From Adiantum capillus-veneris (lineage: Eukaryota; Streptophyta; Polypodiopsida; Polypodiales; Pteridaceae): a DNA stretch of 64,000 nt. Positions 11,298 through 23,839 of this stretch are shown here, piece by piece. The notes below the pieces were generated by a model, which did no database searches, had not been told where the DNA came from, and worked only from the letters and a program-made list of their open reading frames with translations. Where the stretch lies: the NCBI GenBank assembly GCA_014529385.2, contig CM043943.1, positions 98,904,355 through 98,968,354 on the forward strand, in the 5' to 3' direction. The position numbers were made by a program, and so were the translations under genes. The stretch's first letter is position 1, and the number at the start of each line of letters is the position of its first letter.

Positions 11298-12493
11298 TGT
11301 AACATTTAATGGCCTAATAACTTGTGTGTAGTGGAAATGAGCATGAACATAGTGGGCATTTCATTAGAATAGATTCCTAATGAGAATTACAAGAGTGCTT
11401 GGGTGGAGAGAGCAACAAAAAGCATAACACCTAGTTAGATAGCATCGACAATACTTTCAAAAGAGAGAGAAATTAAGCTAATGACAACAGTTGAGGACCG
11501 GATTTGCATGGAGCCGGTCCCCCCTCCAAAAGGCTTTGTATTATGGTTTCTCCCATCAAGAGAGACATTGTACAATACAATTCTTTGTGTTCCTTCAAGA
11601 CTAGCTAGTGCAATGAAGATGAAAGCTTCATGCACTAAGCAAACACTTAGCAAACACAACTTGAATTATCCCCGTTCTCAGACCCAAGACCTCACACACC
11701 TTCGAAGATGGTGAGAGCTAGCAGGGTATGAGAGTAGATTGAGAGGAAGGAGTATCTTACGAGAAAGATGTACATCTCCTCACATAATCACTCATATTAG
11801 CATAGCTTAGCTTAGCTTAGTAATTAGCTTGGTAGAGGAGATGAGCATGCATTGAAGCTTGGCTCTTGGTTGGATTTGCATCCACATGCCAAGAGTGTGT
11901 TGATGTAGGCTTCTATCTCACAAGCTTGGAGTAGGTGATGAGCTCTCCATTAAAGCGTGGGAAGAGATAGTCTTCTCTTCCTTCACACATGAGATTGTGT
12001 GAGTGTATGTGTGATAATGCCTTGCAAAAATCAGCCCCCTCTCTCTCTTGGGCGAGCCCCCTTGCTATTTACTCTTGCAGGCTCCCTATTGGACAATGCC
12101 AGCCAATGGCTATTAAGCAGCATAAGTGATAGCCTTCTGACATGTGTCCCCCTTTCCCCTTTTGTGAGAGCTTAATCAATTAAACTTAATTGATTTAAAT
12201 GAATTAAATCCCCATTGGACCTTTCCCCATTCTGACCAATAGGAATTAAGTAGCCCATTGGGCTGCTCAATTCCTATTGGACCCCTTCACAGGCTGTCCA
12301 ATAATCATCCAGGAGACATAATTTTCATTGGTTCTTTTTATTAAGTGTTTTAAAATTAATTAGGCTAAATTTACTCTAGCCTAATTCTCATTGGTCTACT
12401 TCAAGTGTCATCCAATAGAAATTGGGCATACCTTGTGGGCATCTGGCCTAGGGAGCTGACATGTGTCCCTCATTCCCTTTGTGTAAAGGGGGC

Positions 12494-12543
<50 letters not shown>

Positions 12544-12921
12544 ATTTCTCTCTCATCCCCTACCTTTAGGGCTCGCCCCCTCATGTGTAGGGATGTGTGT
12601 TGACTTTGGAGAGCACACAAAGCATCCAATTCCCCCTAAGCTTTAACCCTTTGGACACAACCTTAGAATTTTGGAACCTTAGCATTTTAGAAGTCTTAAT
12701 GGGCTGAACCCTAGGGTCTTTTTAGCCCATTGTTGCACATGGCTCTTTTGCAGATGGCCCCCCCTTTGGATCCCTATTTTCCCTCCTTTGGATCCCTACT
12801 GTGGCCGGACTGCTAGCTTAACCAATATTCTAGCTTTTTCTCCCCTGGCACTTCCCCACATTAAATGATCAGTTTAATATGAGAAATCATTTAGGAGAAT
12901 TAGATATTGATTATTAGGACA
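11298..12921 (-). repeat. 5' LTR of family A copy 1
   Basis: 1624 bp, nearly identical to 5569-7164. The visible differences are a few substitutions, a deletion of about 10 bp near 12096-12102, and a long GT array at 12493-12541 where the partner LTR has only a few repeats. The open frames through the GT array are artefacts. Confidence 0.9.
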
Positions 12922-14023
12922 TCGATTGTCGGAACAAATCGGGGCATGACCAACGTGGTCAAGAAGCGCTTATCATCATCTGAATTTTAACGTGCAAAAA
13001 GTCAAAAATTATGCTTTATTTGCTTAGGAACACATCAAAAAAAGCAGTGCCCACATTTAGGAAAACTTCAGCATGATGCATGAGTTTGTGCTTTACCATA
13101 AACTCCAGTTTTGGTGCACGGCACCGTAGTTATATGGCTTTTTGAATATGTTAGGAGCAGCCATTTTCTCATACTTCGATATGGAATTTTCAGCATATTG
13201 TACGTTTTTTTTGAATTGGGTAATGTTAAGCCCCAATTGTTTTTTGCCACAATCATTTTTGGTACGACCAATCACATCATCTCGGCTTATCTGATCTGCC
13301 CTGGGATGCATGCAAGATCACTGAATTAGGGTTTATATGATACATGTGTCCTGCAACTCACACTTCACATTTGCTTGGATAGTATTATGAAAAACCAACT
13401 GCTTGACCCATTTTACATGCCATAAGGCTTTTCCTTCCTACTCCGATTACCTCGGCGACAAGAGCAGTTGGCAACCAAGTTTGGGGCACCTACATTATTC
13501 AGGATATCATCTCATCGAATCCTTACCAGTCTAACCAGTACAAGGCACTTATGATTTTGGGCTCTCACCTTTGAGGCCGTCACTCTCGCCAAGGGCTTAC
13601 CACTCTACATGCACGGCATACTAGCCAGGTAAAATGAATTCCATCACTTGTTGGTTTATGCTTCCGCTATAACACCAGACACTCTGTCAAGGACAAGATA
13701 AGTTTTTGATTGTTTAACATGATTTTTGGGTTGTTGTCAACGCACAACAACACTAAAAGAACCTAAAACTTGGACTTGATTCATGGGCAAAGTGCCAATG
13801 CTAAGTTGTCCTCATACAATCACGACCCCTGCAAGATAAAGGATCGGAATGAGTTCTATGTTTTTCTGTATCCTCTCTTGATGACAGCGTTACACAGACA
13901 GATTGTGGAATGCTTTTAGGATAAGCTGCAATTCAGGCATAAGATGTCTAAGAGCACACATTCTGGGCACACACTCTAACACTTAAGGCAAGTTCCTCAG
14001 CCCAGCATGCTCTTCTTCTCTCT

Positions 14024-14063
<40 letters not shown>

Positions 14064-16797
14064 ATGGGAAACATGAAAATCTTCTAAACAGCTTTTGATA
14101 CTTGTTTTGCTCATGAGTAAGCCGGAGCCAAGGTGCTCTAACTCTCAGCTAACACGTGGCTAAGATGCTACTCAAATTAGTCTTCATCGGTTCGTTGATT
14201 GAACACTATAAGGGCTAAGAGCCGATGTTAGGATAAAGGTAAGACCCAACTATTGGCATTCTTTGGGTGATTGTTCTCAAGATATACCCACGGAAGTACA
14301 CATCGACGTTAATGGACAAGCAAGAGTATTGTCATTACGGAGGTTTAGGGTGTCATTTTTTGCACTACATTTTTTCTGTGTGACACTCACGTTGAGTTTT
14401 TGAAAATCTTCAACTCACAGCCGCTGATCTCTACAAGGAAGTATAGATACAGCAATCAGTTCCGACAACATGGCTGTCCACAAGAGATCGGTAGTTCACT
14501 TGTGTGGGTCTCCTGCTCTCTCTATAGCACTACGGAGTGTCTATGGACATACTGTTTTGGGGTAAGACCCGACAGGTGATTGCTACATCACCCCATAGGT
14601 ATTAAGGATCACAGTTTGATCTGCATTTAGGATCACAGTTGATCTCTCCTACTTATACTTTCAAGGAAAGAATTCCGCAATCTACCACGCGGTAGTAGAC
14701 GAACACACTTTTCAAGTTGATTCCACTCAATCTGTACACGGTTAACTATGATGGTTACCGTTATCTGCTAGTTGAGCAGTTTCTACAAAAAGTCTTATCA
14801 AGGGGTTTGACTACGTAGATTCTAATCCAAGAGCTTGGATTGCAAAGGCAACAACCAGGCTTCCCAGTGCAATGCAGTTTGTTTTTTCAGGTAGGAGACG
14901 TGCTCCTTCCCATTTGAATACGGGTAAGTGAACATTACGTTCGAATCTCCAGGTATACATCTATTGATTTGGTGTTATTCCATTTTTAGTATGCTTTTCT
15001 TGGTTTTTCAAGACGTATAAGTACGCTTGAATGGTACAGAGTCATGCCAAGGGCATGTCGGCACACAGTATTCTGGGCCAAGTAGCCAATCTATCTTTCT
15101 GCCTTATGCTGTTACGAACCTACTTGTAGGGTTCAATTTGGCATATGTTGTCACATGGGATACAACATGGTCTAGGAACTCAAGGAGTTCGGTTTAGCGA
15201 GTGTGGAGCAATGAATGAGGGTCCCTCTCACTCTTGTCGTAAAGTGTTTAGAGCTACCTCCACACACAAGTACACCTTGTACTTGTAGGATGTTCTTTTT
15301 CAGACATCCTTAGTTGAGACATATTCCACATGTGGAGAATATGAGTCTCTGGACTGACACTGACGCCATTATTTCAATTCTGTGTCATGACAAAGTCCCT
15401 AGGTGCTGGTCACATCTGTTTTCTAGACCTTTTTTAGCACGACGTATCAAGAGCAATTTCGGTGGCCAAAAATTGTCGGATACTTAGAATGGCTTGTTAA
15501 GGTACAAGTGCTGCTAAACAACATTACAGATGGTTGTTTATACATATAGGAAATGAAAAAGTTTCATTGTCTGTCTCTAGAAGTGATCAATGTTTGACCT
15601 TTTCAGCAAGGCTTGCAAAAGATTGCAAAGGAAAGTATTTAGTTTCTTTTCAGAACTATTTACATTCCTGTTAATGTGTGCTAGGTGCATCACATTTGCC
15701 ATAAGTATTGGCAAGAATTACCATGGAAATACAGGTTTGGATCTGTTTTTTGCTAACTGCATGCACACTAGGTGTTATGGGCCCTAGTGTTTAGCAAAGG
15801 CTGATTTGGAATGGCATGCATGTTCCTCAAGTTGTTGCTTATGAAGCATTTTGCACTTTATGTGCACTATCTCTATAAGATTACTTTTAAATCCACTAAT
15901 CACCAATAGAGGTCATGAATCGGTTTGGGCGTTTCTGGATTTTTCCAAGTTAACCACGATGGTTATTTCGGACATTGTTGATTCTTTACCAATGTTAAAC
16001 ACTACTATGATTTCCCGTTTACCAATCATCTGGGAAGGCTGTCTGTAAACCATGAGGAAAACACACCTCAGTACTGTCAGTTATCCAAGGGGATAGGCAG
16101 ATTACAAAGATTACAAAGAGTAATCTTGTGCTAAAGGATCTGCTAAGAGCATACGTTAACACAACGCATTTCTAAATAGATGATTTTCTCCCTATTCTAG
16201 AATTTGCTTAAGTACGATTTTCGACTTTGAACACCTCTTGTGGTGGGGTTGGAGATTGTGTCAATACTTTCATACGTCATGGACTTACGAGGTGTGCTGC
16301 CAGAGCATGTTGGCAAGTAACCTTCATTAGGGATGAACATGTAATAGACTGTTCAAGATACTCAGGCGAGTAGTAAATCTGGTTCACAACTGCATGGAAA
16401 GTTACGCCAAGGTTTCCTTGCATTATTCCAGTACCTTCAGAAGAACTAAAAACTGGTTATGCCTTTGAACAACCCTTAGTTGTGGTTCCTCCTTTACAAT
16501 ACTCAAGTGAGTTATAAAGGGAGTTACCATTTAAACCCAAGTGACTCTTAGTTGTGGTTACTCCTTTACAGCACTCAAGTGAGTTATAAATGGAGTTACC
16601 ATTTAGACCCAAGTGGTTGCAAACGGACAACAATGCTGAAAATCAAGATATTCATCTTGGTTTCATTGAACCTCCTCACTGCACCAATTATCGGTCATAC
16701 AGACAACTGGCTCACTTATGGGACGTCAATAAAGAGAACACCATTATTCTTAAGAAGATGTTACTACTTGTGTTTTCGAGGACGAAAACTCTTCCTT
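12922..16797 (+). other. Family B interior, right part: no recognisable gene
   Basis: The left boundary is the end of the family A insertion and the right boundary is the family B polypurine tract. Open frames are short (108 codons at most) and show no RT, RNase H or integrase motif. A CT microsatellite lies at 14027-14061. Near 16495-16600 a phrase of about 55 bp (CTTAGTTGTGGTT...GGAGTTACCATTTA) is repeated in tandem. I read it as the non-coding interior of a non-autonomous element. Confidence 0.6.
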
Positions 16798-16810
16798 AAG
16801 GGGGAAGTAA
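16798..16810 (+). promoter_or_regulatory. Polypurine tract, family B
   Basis: AAGGGGGAAGTAA ends at the 3' LTR boundary. About 25 bp upstream is TTTTCGAGGACGAA, a phrase typical of the 3' end of plant gypsy elements. Confidence 0.78.
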
Positions 16811-16983
16811 TGTCAGGACACGGGTCATGTACCCTAATGACTAGGCTAGGCAAGGCTTACGGCCATGGGCCGGGCTAGGCAATGTGGACAGGGGATCCAT
16901 CTAGGGCAAGGGGCTAGGAGCCTACCCTATAAAGGGAGGTTGGAAGGAGGATCACCAGCAGCCTAGTGGCCTAGTTCATTACA
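16811..16983 (+). repeat. 3' LTR of family B
   Basis: 173 bp, TGTCAGGACACG to TTCATTACA, with TATAAA at 16928-16933. It is followed directly by the CCAAC target duplication and then by a CT microsatellite. Confidence 0.88.
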
Positions 16984-16987
16984 CCAA

Positions 16988-16988
<1 letters not shown>

Positions 16989-17021
<33 letters not shown>

Positions 17022-17111
17022 ACACACACACACACACACACACACACATCAGCTATGGACAATTGTGATCTCGCGTTCTCTCTCTCTCTCTCTCTCGTGT
17101 GTGTGCGCGTG

Positions 17112-17142
<31 letters not shown>

Positions 17143-17250
17143 TTAGGTACTTACACAGGCTCGCTCAGCTAGATTGGACTCTCTCACAATCGCATTGGAG
17201 GTTGAGATTCAAATCTCATACACACACATAGCCAGCGGCCAATCGCGTTG

Positions 17251-17308
<58 letters not shown>

Positions 17309-17543
17309 ACAACATGTACATGAACACACACATAAGTAGCTGTTGCAAGCGGAGATTTGTTTGGGACCTTTAAATGCCAAGGTCATCGAGCTACAATTAT
17401 TTTATGGAGTTCCAAACCTAGACGGTTGTACAAGTTAGAATGGATGACACGTGGGAGGCCTCTCCTTGCTTGGAAAATTTAAGCTCCACTATATATGTAT
17501 AGATTTACTTTAAAATTATTTCGATCAAGAAAAAAAGTTTTGG

Positions 17544-17620
<77 letters not shown>
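16989..17620. repeat. Cluster of compound (CT)n(CA)n microsatellites
   Basis: Compound CT-then-CA arrays lie at about 16989-17048, 17078-17140, 17252-17311 and 17546-17618, separated by short unique text. The repeated order suggests duplication of one seed array. No gene is visible. Confidence 0.85.
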
Positions 17621-17623
<3 letters not shown>

Positions 17624-17828
17624 TACATACATGCCTCTCCACTTTGGAGCTATTGAGACCACTGTTCAATGTTCGATTAAAATTAGGGTTTAATGTGGCA
17701 ATTGAAAAATCTTAACGATTTCAACATCATCTTGAAGTAAATCGATAAAATTTTGCTAGCGTACATACGAACAATATCTTAAGTTCTAAACACCCTTCAA
17801 TTGGCTTCCAAAAGAAAAAGGAAAGACT

Positions 17829-17936
17829 GGAAAAGTAGAGTCATTTCTTTTTATTGCTTGAAAGGTTAAAAGATGAAAGGTTGAAAAGTAGAGTCATTTC
17901 TTTTTATTGCTTGAAAGGTTAAAAGATGAAAGGTTG
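17829..17936. repeat. Tandem duplication of a 53-bp unit
   Basis: GAAAAGTAGAGTCATTTCTT through GATGAAAGGTT occurs twice in immediate succession with essentially no differences, so the duplication is recent. The surrounding 17620-18960 holds no recognisable gene apart from the dispersed motif at 18333. Confidence 0.85.
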
Positions 17937-18332
17937 AAAATGTTCACAAATTCCAACATTCCAAACTTCAAAGAAATGAGAGATTTTATAAGGTTTTCTC
18001 TTAAGTGAAGGAGTGAGTGACACATGGAGGGTCTTTCGTTCCTTGAAAAATTTAAGCTGCTTCATACATAGCTTTCAACACTTGTCCAGAGTTGCAGAGT
18101 ATTATATTTGCTTTTTGTGTTGCCATTAAGGATTTCCTCATAATCAACATTCTAGGTGCTGCATCACACATTACATGCGATTCAATTTGTGACACATTAC
18201 ATGCTAAGCATTCAAAAACAAATCTCAATTGCCGAAAAAGCATAAAGATTAAAAAATCTTGACCAATCCAACCAAAATAGATACAAGGGTATTTTTGGGA
18301 ATTTCCACAACTTAGAGGGGTATTTTGGTAAT

Positions 18333-18375
18333 TGGCATTCTAAAGGCCTTAGTGCACTATGGGTGAAGGTAGTTC
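18333..18375 (+). repeat. Short dispersed motif (copy 2)
   Basis: TAAAGGCCTTAGTGCACTAT followed by GGGTGAAGGT matches 48196-48237 and, more distantly, 54-88 and 48623-48715. This copy lacks the left GGCCT arm. Confidence 0.5.
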
Positions 18376-18959
18376 AAATTTTATGGCTTGATAAGTGTCC
18401 TCAAGAATCTTAAAACTCTTGCAATGAAAAGAAATGAAGGTCTTTTGCATGATAATTTTTAGAGTTGCATTGACCTTTTTGGATTAAATACTGTATTCAT
18501 AAGAGTTTGATCCCATGATGTAAAGTATTGATAAAGAGTCTTTTGATTTAAGATCACAAAGATTTATTTCATTTATTTATTTGATTATTTACAAACTTAT
18601 TGTAATCTTAATAATTCATTCATACATTTATTTCCAAAATATCTAATATTCTGTTGTGAAAGAAAGTGATTTCAAATGTAGTGTCACTTTCTTATTTTCT
18701 TTCTCACAAAGCAACCTATCTATACTGTAAAGAGGGGAGGGATTCAGAGCCCCCCCCCCGGCCTCTCTCTCTCTCTCTACCATATGGCGATCACTCCTGC
18801 ATTTGGCTAGTATTCGACCTAAGAAAAGAGGATTTGAAGTGATGTTGTCCTTCGAATTACTAGCCGCTTGCCATTTCACGCGAGTTTCAAAATGGAAAGC
18901 CGCCCGCTTCTTGAAGGCTCCGGAGCACGAGGGAGGGGCTCAGCCGGTTGCTATAGAGA

Positions 18960-18963
<4 letters not shown>

Positions 18964-19010
<47 letters not shown>

Positions 19011-19068
19011 TACAGACGAGGGAGTTGCTTCAATAGCAAAGTCGTGTGTGTGTGTGTGTGTGTGTGTA
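18964..19068. repeat. (GA)n and (GT)n microsatellites
   Basis: A GA array lies at 18964-19007 and a GT array at about 19045-19068. Two 77-codon frames crossing them are artefacts. Confidence 0.88.
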
Positions 19069-19242
19069 GCTGTTTCAATTAGAATAAATACACACCAATG
19101 AACAAGATGTTCAAAAAGACGATTGGCTTAAGATGTATAGGTAAAGATAAGTACAGAAACAACTCAGTCTTTGATTCATAATTGTACAGCATAATAAGAA
19201 TGAAGTATCATTCCAAATGAGTTTGTACAAAGGTACCGGAAT

Positions 19243-19618
19243 TGTCATAATAATCAATATCCAATTCTCCTAAATGATTTTCTCATGTTAAACTGATCAT
19301 TTAATATGGGGAAGTGCCAGGGGAGAAAAAGCTAGAATATTGGTTAAGCTGGCAGACCGGCCACAGTAGGGATCCGAAGGAGGGAAAATAGGGATCCAAA
19401 GGGGAGGCCATCTGCAAAAGAGCTATGTGCAACAATGGGCTCCAAAGACCTTAGGGTTCAGCCCATTAAGACTTCCAAAATGCTAAGGTTCCAAAATTCA
19501 AAGGTTGTGTCCAAAGGTCAAAGACTAGGAAATTTGGATGCTTTGTGTGTGTCCCAAAAGTCTTTCTCAAAGCCTACAAAGGAGGGGGTGAGCCCAAGAA
19601 GTAGGGATTAGAGAGAAA

Positions 19619-19691
<73 letters not shown>

Positions 19692-20807
19692 GCTCCCTTT
19701 GTACACAAGGGGAAAGAGGGACACATGTCAGCTCCCTAGCCTAGATGCCCACAAGGTGTACTCAAATCCTATTGGATGGCCTTGGAGGTAGACCAATGAG
19801 GATTAGGCTAGATTAAGTCTAGTTTAATTAATTTTAAAACACTTAATAAAAGAACCAATAAGAATTAAGCTCTCTAGAAGACTATTGGCCAGGAGTCAAA
19901 GGGGTCCAATGAGAGTTTAGTTGCATTTATTAATTACCTAAAGCTCTCACATGTCAGAAGGCTATCACTTATGCTGCTTAATTTCCATTGGCTGAGGCTG
20001 GGGAGGTCCAATAGGGCTGTAGCATGAGCAATTAGCAAGGGGGGTCGACCAAGAGAGAGAGGGGGCTGATTTTTCATAGGCATTATTCACTTCCACACTC
20101 ACACAATCTATGTGTGAAGCAAGAAGACTCTCTCTCTCTCCTTCTCAAGCGTTAATGGAAAGCTTACCACCTACTCCAAGCTTGTGAGAAGAGAGGCCTA
20201 CACCAACAACACTTGGCTTTGGGATGCAAATGCAACCAAGAGCCAAGCTTCAATGCATGCTCATCTCCTCTACCATGCTAATTACTAAGCTAAGCTATGC
20301 TAATACAAGTGATTATGTGAGGAGATGTACATCTTTCTCGTAAGAATACTCCTTCTTCCTCTCAATCTACTCTCATACCCCGCTAGCTCTCACCATCTTC
20401 GAAGGTGTGTGAGGTCTTGGGTCTAAGACCGTGAGGGAATTGATGTTGTGTTTGATAAGTGTTTTGCTTAGTGCATGAAGTTTCCATCTTCATTGCACTA
20501 GCTAGTATTGAAGGAACAGAAAGAATTGTATTGTAAAATGTCTCTCCTGATGGGAGAAACCATAATACAAAGCCTTTTGTAGGGGGGACCGGCTCTATGC
20601 AAATCCGGTCCTCAACTATTGTCAATTGCTTAATTTCTCTCTCTTTTGAAGTATTGTTCATGCTATCTAAATAGGTGTTATACTTTTTGTTGCTCTCTCC
20701 ACCCAAGCACACTTGTTATTCTCATTAGGAAGCTATTCTAATGAAATGCTCACTATATTCATGCTATTTTTTGCTACACACAAGTTATTAGACCATTAAA
20801 TGTTACA
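19243..20807 (+). repeat. 5' LTR of family A copy 2
   Basis: TGTCATAATAATC to AATGTTACA, 1565 bp. It shares subfamily differences with the 3' LTR of the same element that set both apart from copy 1. A CA array of about 70 bp at 19620-19690 sits at the position of the GT/CA run in every other family A LTR. Confidence 0.9.
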
Positions 20808-20820
20808 TTGGTATCAGAGC
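20808..20820 (+). promoter_or_regulatory. Primer-binding site, tRNA-iMet (family A copy 2)
   Basis: TTGGTATCAGAGC abuts the LTR end. The following 20821-21200 is untranslated leader, homologous to the copy 1 leader. Confidence 0.88.
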
Positions 20821-21200
20821 ACAAGGTTTCTCTTTTCTTGCTCAAGAAGGGAGGTCCTCAAGCTAGCTATAAATGGTTGGTATTATTAATTGCATGTGAG
20901 TAAGTAGAATAGGGATTTTTCAGCCTTGCAGTGCGCTTGCCTTTGTGCAGTTAACGGGGCATCACCGTCGAGAGCTATGGTCTTAATCGTGGAGTCCTAC
21001 GGGGCTTCTAACCACTATTGAGCTATTAGAAGCTTGACAAGAACTGGTGTTATTTTGGTGTTGAACGACCCTCTATTCTATTCCTTGCAATTAATGGTAT
21101 TCGAGCTACGGGTACAATAGCTTGAGTGCTTTTTCTAAAGGGGTAAAGAGGAGGAGCAAATAGGGCTTGAAGTGCCAAAGTACACCTAAAAGTTGTTAGA

Positions 21201-21753
21201 ATGGCTGACAATAGTAAAGAGAGTGAGATTAATGTTGATAAATTTGATTTTGCTAATGAGCAGGCTACTAATGATGCCCCGATGCTTGCTAACTATCTTG
21301 TTTCTAAGCTTCAATAAGCCATGGGCAATCCATCCCTCCAAAGGGAAGTGCAACGGCAACTTCGTGCTCATGGGATTCTCCAAGCTCCCCACCATGACGA
21401 GAGAGCACCTAGGAAGCCTCCTTGCGAGACTTCCAAAAGAGGCCTCTTTCCGATTCGGGAAGAAGAAGAGGATCCATATGAAGGGCTCAGAAATTTGCTC
21501 CTTGATGACGCATCTCCTTCTCAAAGGAGAATTCAAGATCCCCCACCGAAGGAACAAGAAAGAAGTGAGTCTCCTGCCACCTTGACGGAGATGGCTCCAC
21601 GAAGACAGTGGGCTAAACGCTCTCCATCATCTCCAAAACGGAGAAGACCATCGCATACTTCTCCACTCCATACTTCAAAGAGAGATGACAAAAAGCAAGA
21701 GAAGAAAAAGGAGAGAAAGAGGACACCCTCTTCTCCATCTTATTCATCCTCTT
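21201..21753 (+). pseudogene. Family A copy 2 gag, N-terminal part
   Basis: The ATG at 21201 gives [15 protein letters not shown], the same start as copy 1. A TAA falls at codon 39 (LVSKLQ then stop), after which the frame continues as [14 protein letters not shown] and a charged Ser/Arg/Lys-rich region ([20 protein letters not shown]). A 6-11 bp purine stretch absent from copy 1 is present. The frame is then cut by the solo LTR at 21754. It is the basic N-terminus before the capsid-like domain. Confidence 0.8.
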
Positions 21754-22046
21754 TGTTACCCTCACGCACATTCCTATCACCTAAGACATACACTGTATTA
21801 TTTATTTGGTAGAGTTAGGTACCGGGCTTGTCGGTCCAATAGGAAAAGGGTAAGAGTGATCGCCGATGAGAGGCGCACTCTAACTGGAACATTCAAGGGA
21901 TTAGTTGGCTAAGCATGGGCGCCCAAGTGTGAATGGGGCGAGCTCATATAAAAGTCAACTAAACCTAAAATTCACTTATTCTTACATTTGTGAAATTGAA
22001 GAGTGCTCTTGCTCCATCTCCGTCTTCTTCTTCTTCATCTCCTTGT

Positions 22047-22125
<79 letters not shown>

Positions 22126-22364
22126 TGCGATCGAGCATTGCGGCGGAACGCCAGCGGTGAGGCGGTTGAGCACGGCGTAGCGGCGTCTCCTTCTTCTTCA
22201 CGGCGAGGAATCCTCCATGACAGCAAGCGTAGAGTAGTGAGTGACACACCATCGCCATCTTTGAGCTTACTAGTTTAGGCTTGTTGTGTGCTTGGAGCCA
22301 TTTGTGGCTCGCACACAGTGTATCGGCAAGTTCCTTGCATTGACGAGTGAGACATACACGCACA
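21754..22364. mobile_element. Solo LTR of an unrecognised LTR-retrotransposon family
   Basis: The 611-bp segment interrupts gag and is absent from the homologous position in copy 1 (near 10340). It begins TGTTACC, ends CGCACA, and is flanked by a 5-bp direct repeat CTCTT (21749-21753 and 22365-22369), as expected of an LTR insertion later reduced by recombination. It carries a TATAAAA box at 21947-21953 and a GT-then-GA array at about 22042-22126. No other copy is in this window. The TATA position suggests plus-strand orientation. Confidence 0.75.
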
Positions 22365-23330
22365 CTCTTCCTCGTATGAAAGTGATGGTGAAGACAACGA
22401 AGATCAAGGCAAGAAAAAGGCGAGAGAGAGGTCACCCTCTTCTCCATCTTCTTTAAATTCTTCACCTTCTGAAGAAAGTGATGGTGCGACCTTTGAACCA
22501 TAAAAAAAAGAGGCCATAGGAAATCCTATGCCGCGTGGAAGAGGTCATCCAAGCTCAAAAAATTCAAAGAGAGAGGGAACAACATCTCTTTCCTTACCTA
22601 CGATGGCACTTTTGGTGCTACAGACAAAGTCTTGGCCTTTATCCAACAGTTCGATGCGGTGTTTGGAGATGAGGGCTTCACGGAGTCCTCTAAGCTATGC
22701 CATGTAGCTATGCACTTTCAAAAGTTCGCCAGACAATGGTGGTCTAGCCTATGGGCCAACGGTGAAGCTCCACGAACATGGAAAGCTTTAAGAGCTTCCA
22801 TTATGAAGCAATTTTTGGCCACCGATGCCAAAGACAAAGTACTCACCGAATGACGAAGCTTGAAGCTCTCTCCCTACGAATCCATTCACAAATATGTAGA
22901 CAAGTTTTGGGACTTACAACTCAAAGCCACTGTATTCAAAAAGTTGGATTTTGGAGAACAAAAGCAACAATTTTGTGCGGGCTTGAAATGGCGGAGTATG
23001 TCAACTCCCAAAGGCCACGCCCCATACCAGCGGTTATACACCATAATATGGTGGACTCTTGAATCAATTTCCAAACGGGGGCTAACAGAAATTCTAAGCC
23101 CACGGAAAACAAGGGTTCCAATGAGCCTAAGGGGAAGGACAATGTCCAAAAGTCTCCTAAGGGCAACTCCCACAAAGCTAAAGAGAAGGGAGTTTACAAA
23201 GGCGAAAATAAACTCTCTCCTGAAGAGCTTGAGCGTTATCGCAAGGATAAGCGTTGTTTCAAGTGCGGTGAGCAACGGCATGCGTACCGCGTTTGTCCCC
23301 AAAAGAACAACCGCCATGAGCCTCCTAGAG
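22365..23330 (+). pseudogene. Family A copy 2 gag, capsid-like domain and zinc knuckle
   Basis: Resumes after the solo LTR with an acidic Ser-rich stretch ([10 protein letters not shown], then a stop), followed by the Retrotrans_gag domain ([48 protein letters not shown]). A TGA replaces the tryptophan codon after KVLTE near 22851. A deletion/frameshift near 22985 removes part of [12 protein letters not shown]. The zinc knuckle CFKCGEQRHAYRVC near 23257-23300 keeps all three Cys and the His. Non-functional as it stands. Confidence 0.85.
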
Positions 23331-23335
23331 CTACC

Positions 23336-23839
23336 TTGGTCGAAATCCAAGAGGAGGAAACTTACCACAAAGGATCTCCTCTATGCCATGCTTGGGGAAA
23401 GGTAAGAGAACATGATGCTTTTATTCTCTTTGACCCTGGTTCTACTCACAATTTCATATCCATAGAGTTGGACACCAAGCTAGGTATACAAGCTTACAAG
23501 ATGGGAGATGTCCTACCCGCATACGGTGCTTTCAAAGGGCAAGAAGCTTCAGTCACTCCCTTAATCGGGAAATTGAGGCTCCATGTCCAAAGCTATGTGG
23601 ACAAAGGGGACTTCTTTATCTCTCCTCTCAAGCATGAGGATGTAATCCTAGGGGCACCATGGTATGATCGCATGGCTGGCAATGTTAAATTCCCTGAAAG
23701 GAGAATCTCCTTTAGGTTCAGGGAAAAAGATATTGACATAGATGCTAAGGAAATGGGTAAAACCATACCCATTGTACATACGCAAGCTTTCAATAAAGTC
23801 AATAAAGAGCTCTATTTCCGTGTACATGATTTTTGTTAA
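23336..23839 (+). pseudogene. Family A copy 2 aspartic protease
   Basis: An open frame of 167 codons contains the catalytic [11 protein letters not shown] loop (D-P-G in place of the usual D-T/S-G; copy 1 has the same, so it is a family trait) and the downstream VILGAPWYDR region typical of gypsy proteases. A frameshift near 23795 ends it. It would cleave the Gag-Pol polyprotein. Confidence 0.85.

Larger units (their letters stand above)
5300..12921 (-). mobile_element. Chromovirus-type Ty3/gypsy element, family A copy 1
   Basis: Read on the minus strand: 5' LTR (11298-12921), tRNA-iMet primer site (11285-11297), leader, gag-protease-RT (10880 to 8435), a deletion scar, integrase C-terminus and chromodomain remnant (8308 to 7568), polypurine tract (7165-7180), 3' LTR (5569-7164). 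Beyond the 3' LTR lies a second copy of the primer site plus leader (5568 to 5300). That order (LTR-interior-LTR-leader) suggests the truncated end of a tandem array. The two LTRs are nearly identical, so this copy is young, but it lacks about 1.5 kb of pol relative to copy 2. No target duplication is visible. Confidence 0.88.
3868..16988 (+). mobile_element. Non-coding short-LTR Ty3/gypsy-like retrotransposon (family B)
   Basis: Two 173-bp LTRs (3873-4045 and 16811-16983) start TGTCAGGACACG, end GTTCATTACA and differ at about five positions. A perfect 5-bp target duplication CCAAC flanks them (3868-3872 and 16984-16988). A primer-binding site follows the 5' LTR. A polypurine tract, preceded by the gypsy-typical phrase TTTTCGAGGACGAA, precedes the 3' LTR. 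The interior shows no gag or pol, so it resembles a LARD-type non-autonomous element that needs proteins from elsewhere. It was split by insertion of family A copy 1 at about 5299/12922. Removing that leaves roughly 5.5 kb. Confidence 0.85.

Noticed and set aside
15422-15485. Possible integrase or RT remnant in the family B interior
   Set aside because: A few codons (GGQK-like) look gypsy-like, but no second motif is nearby and the frames are closed.
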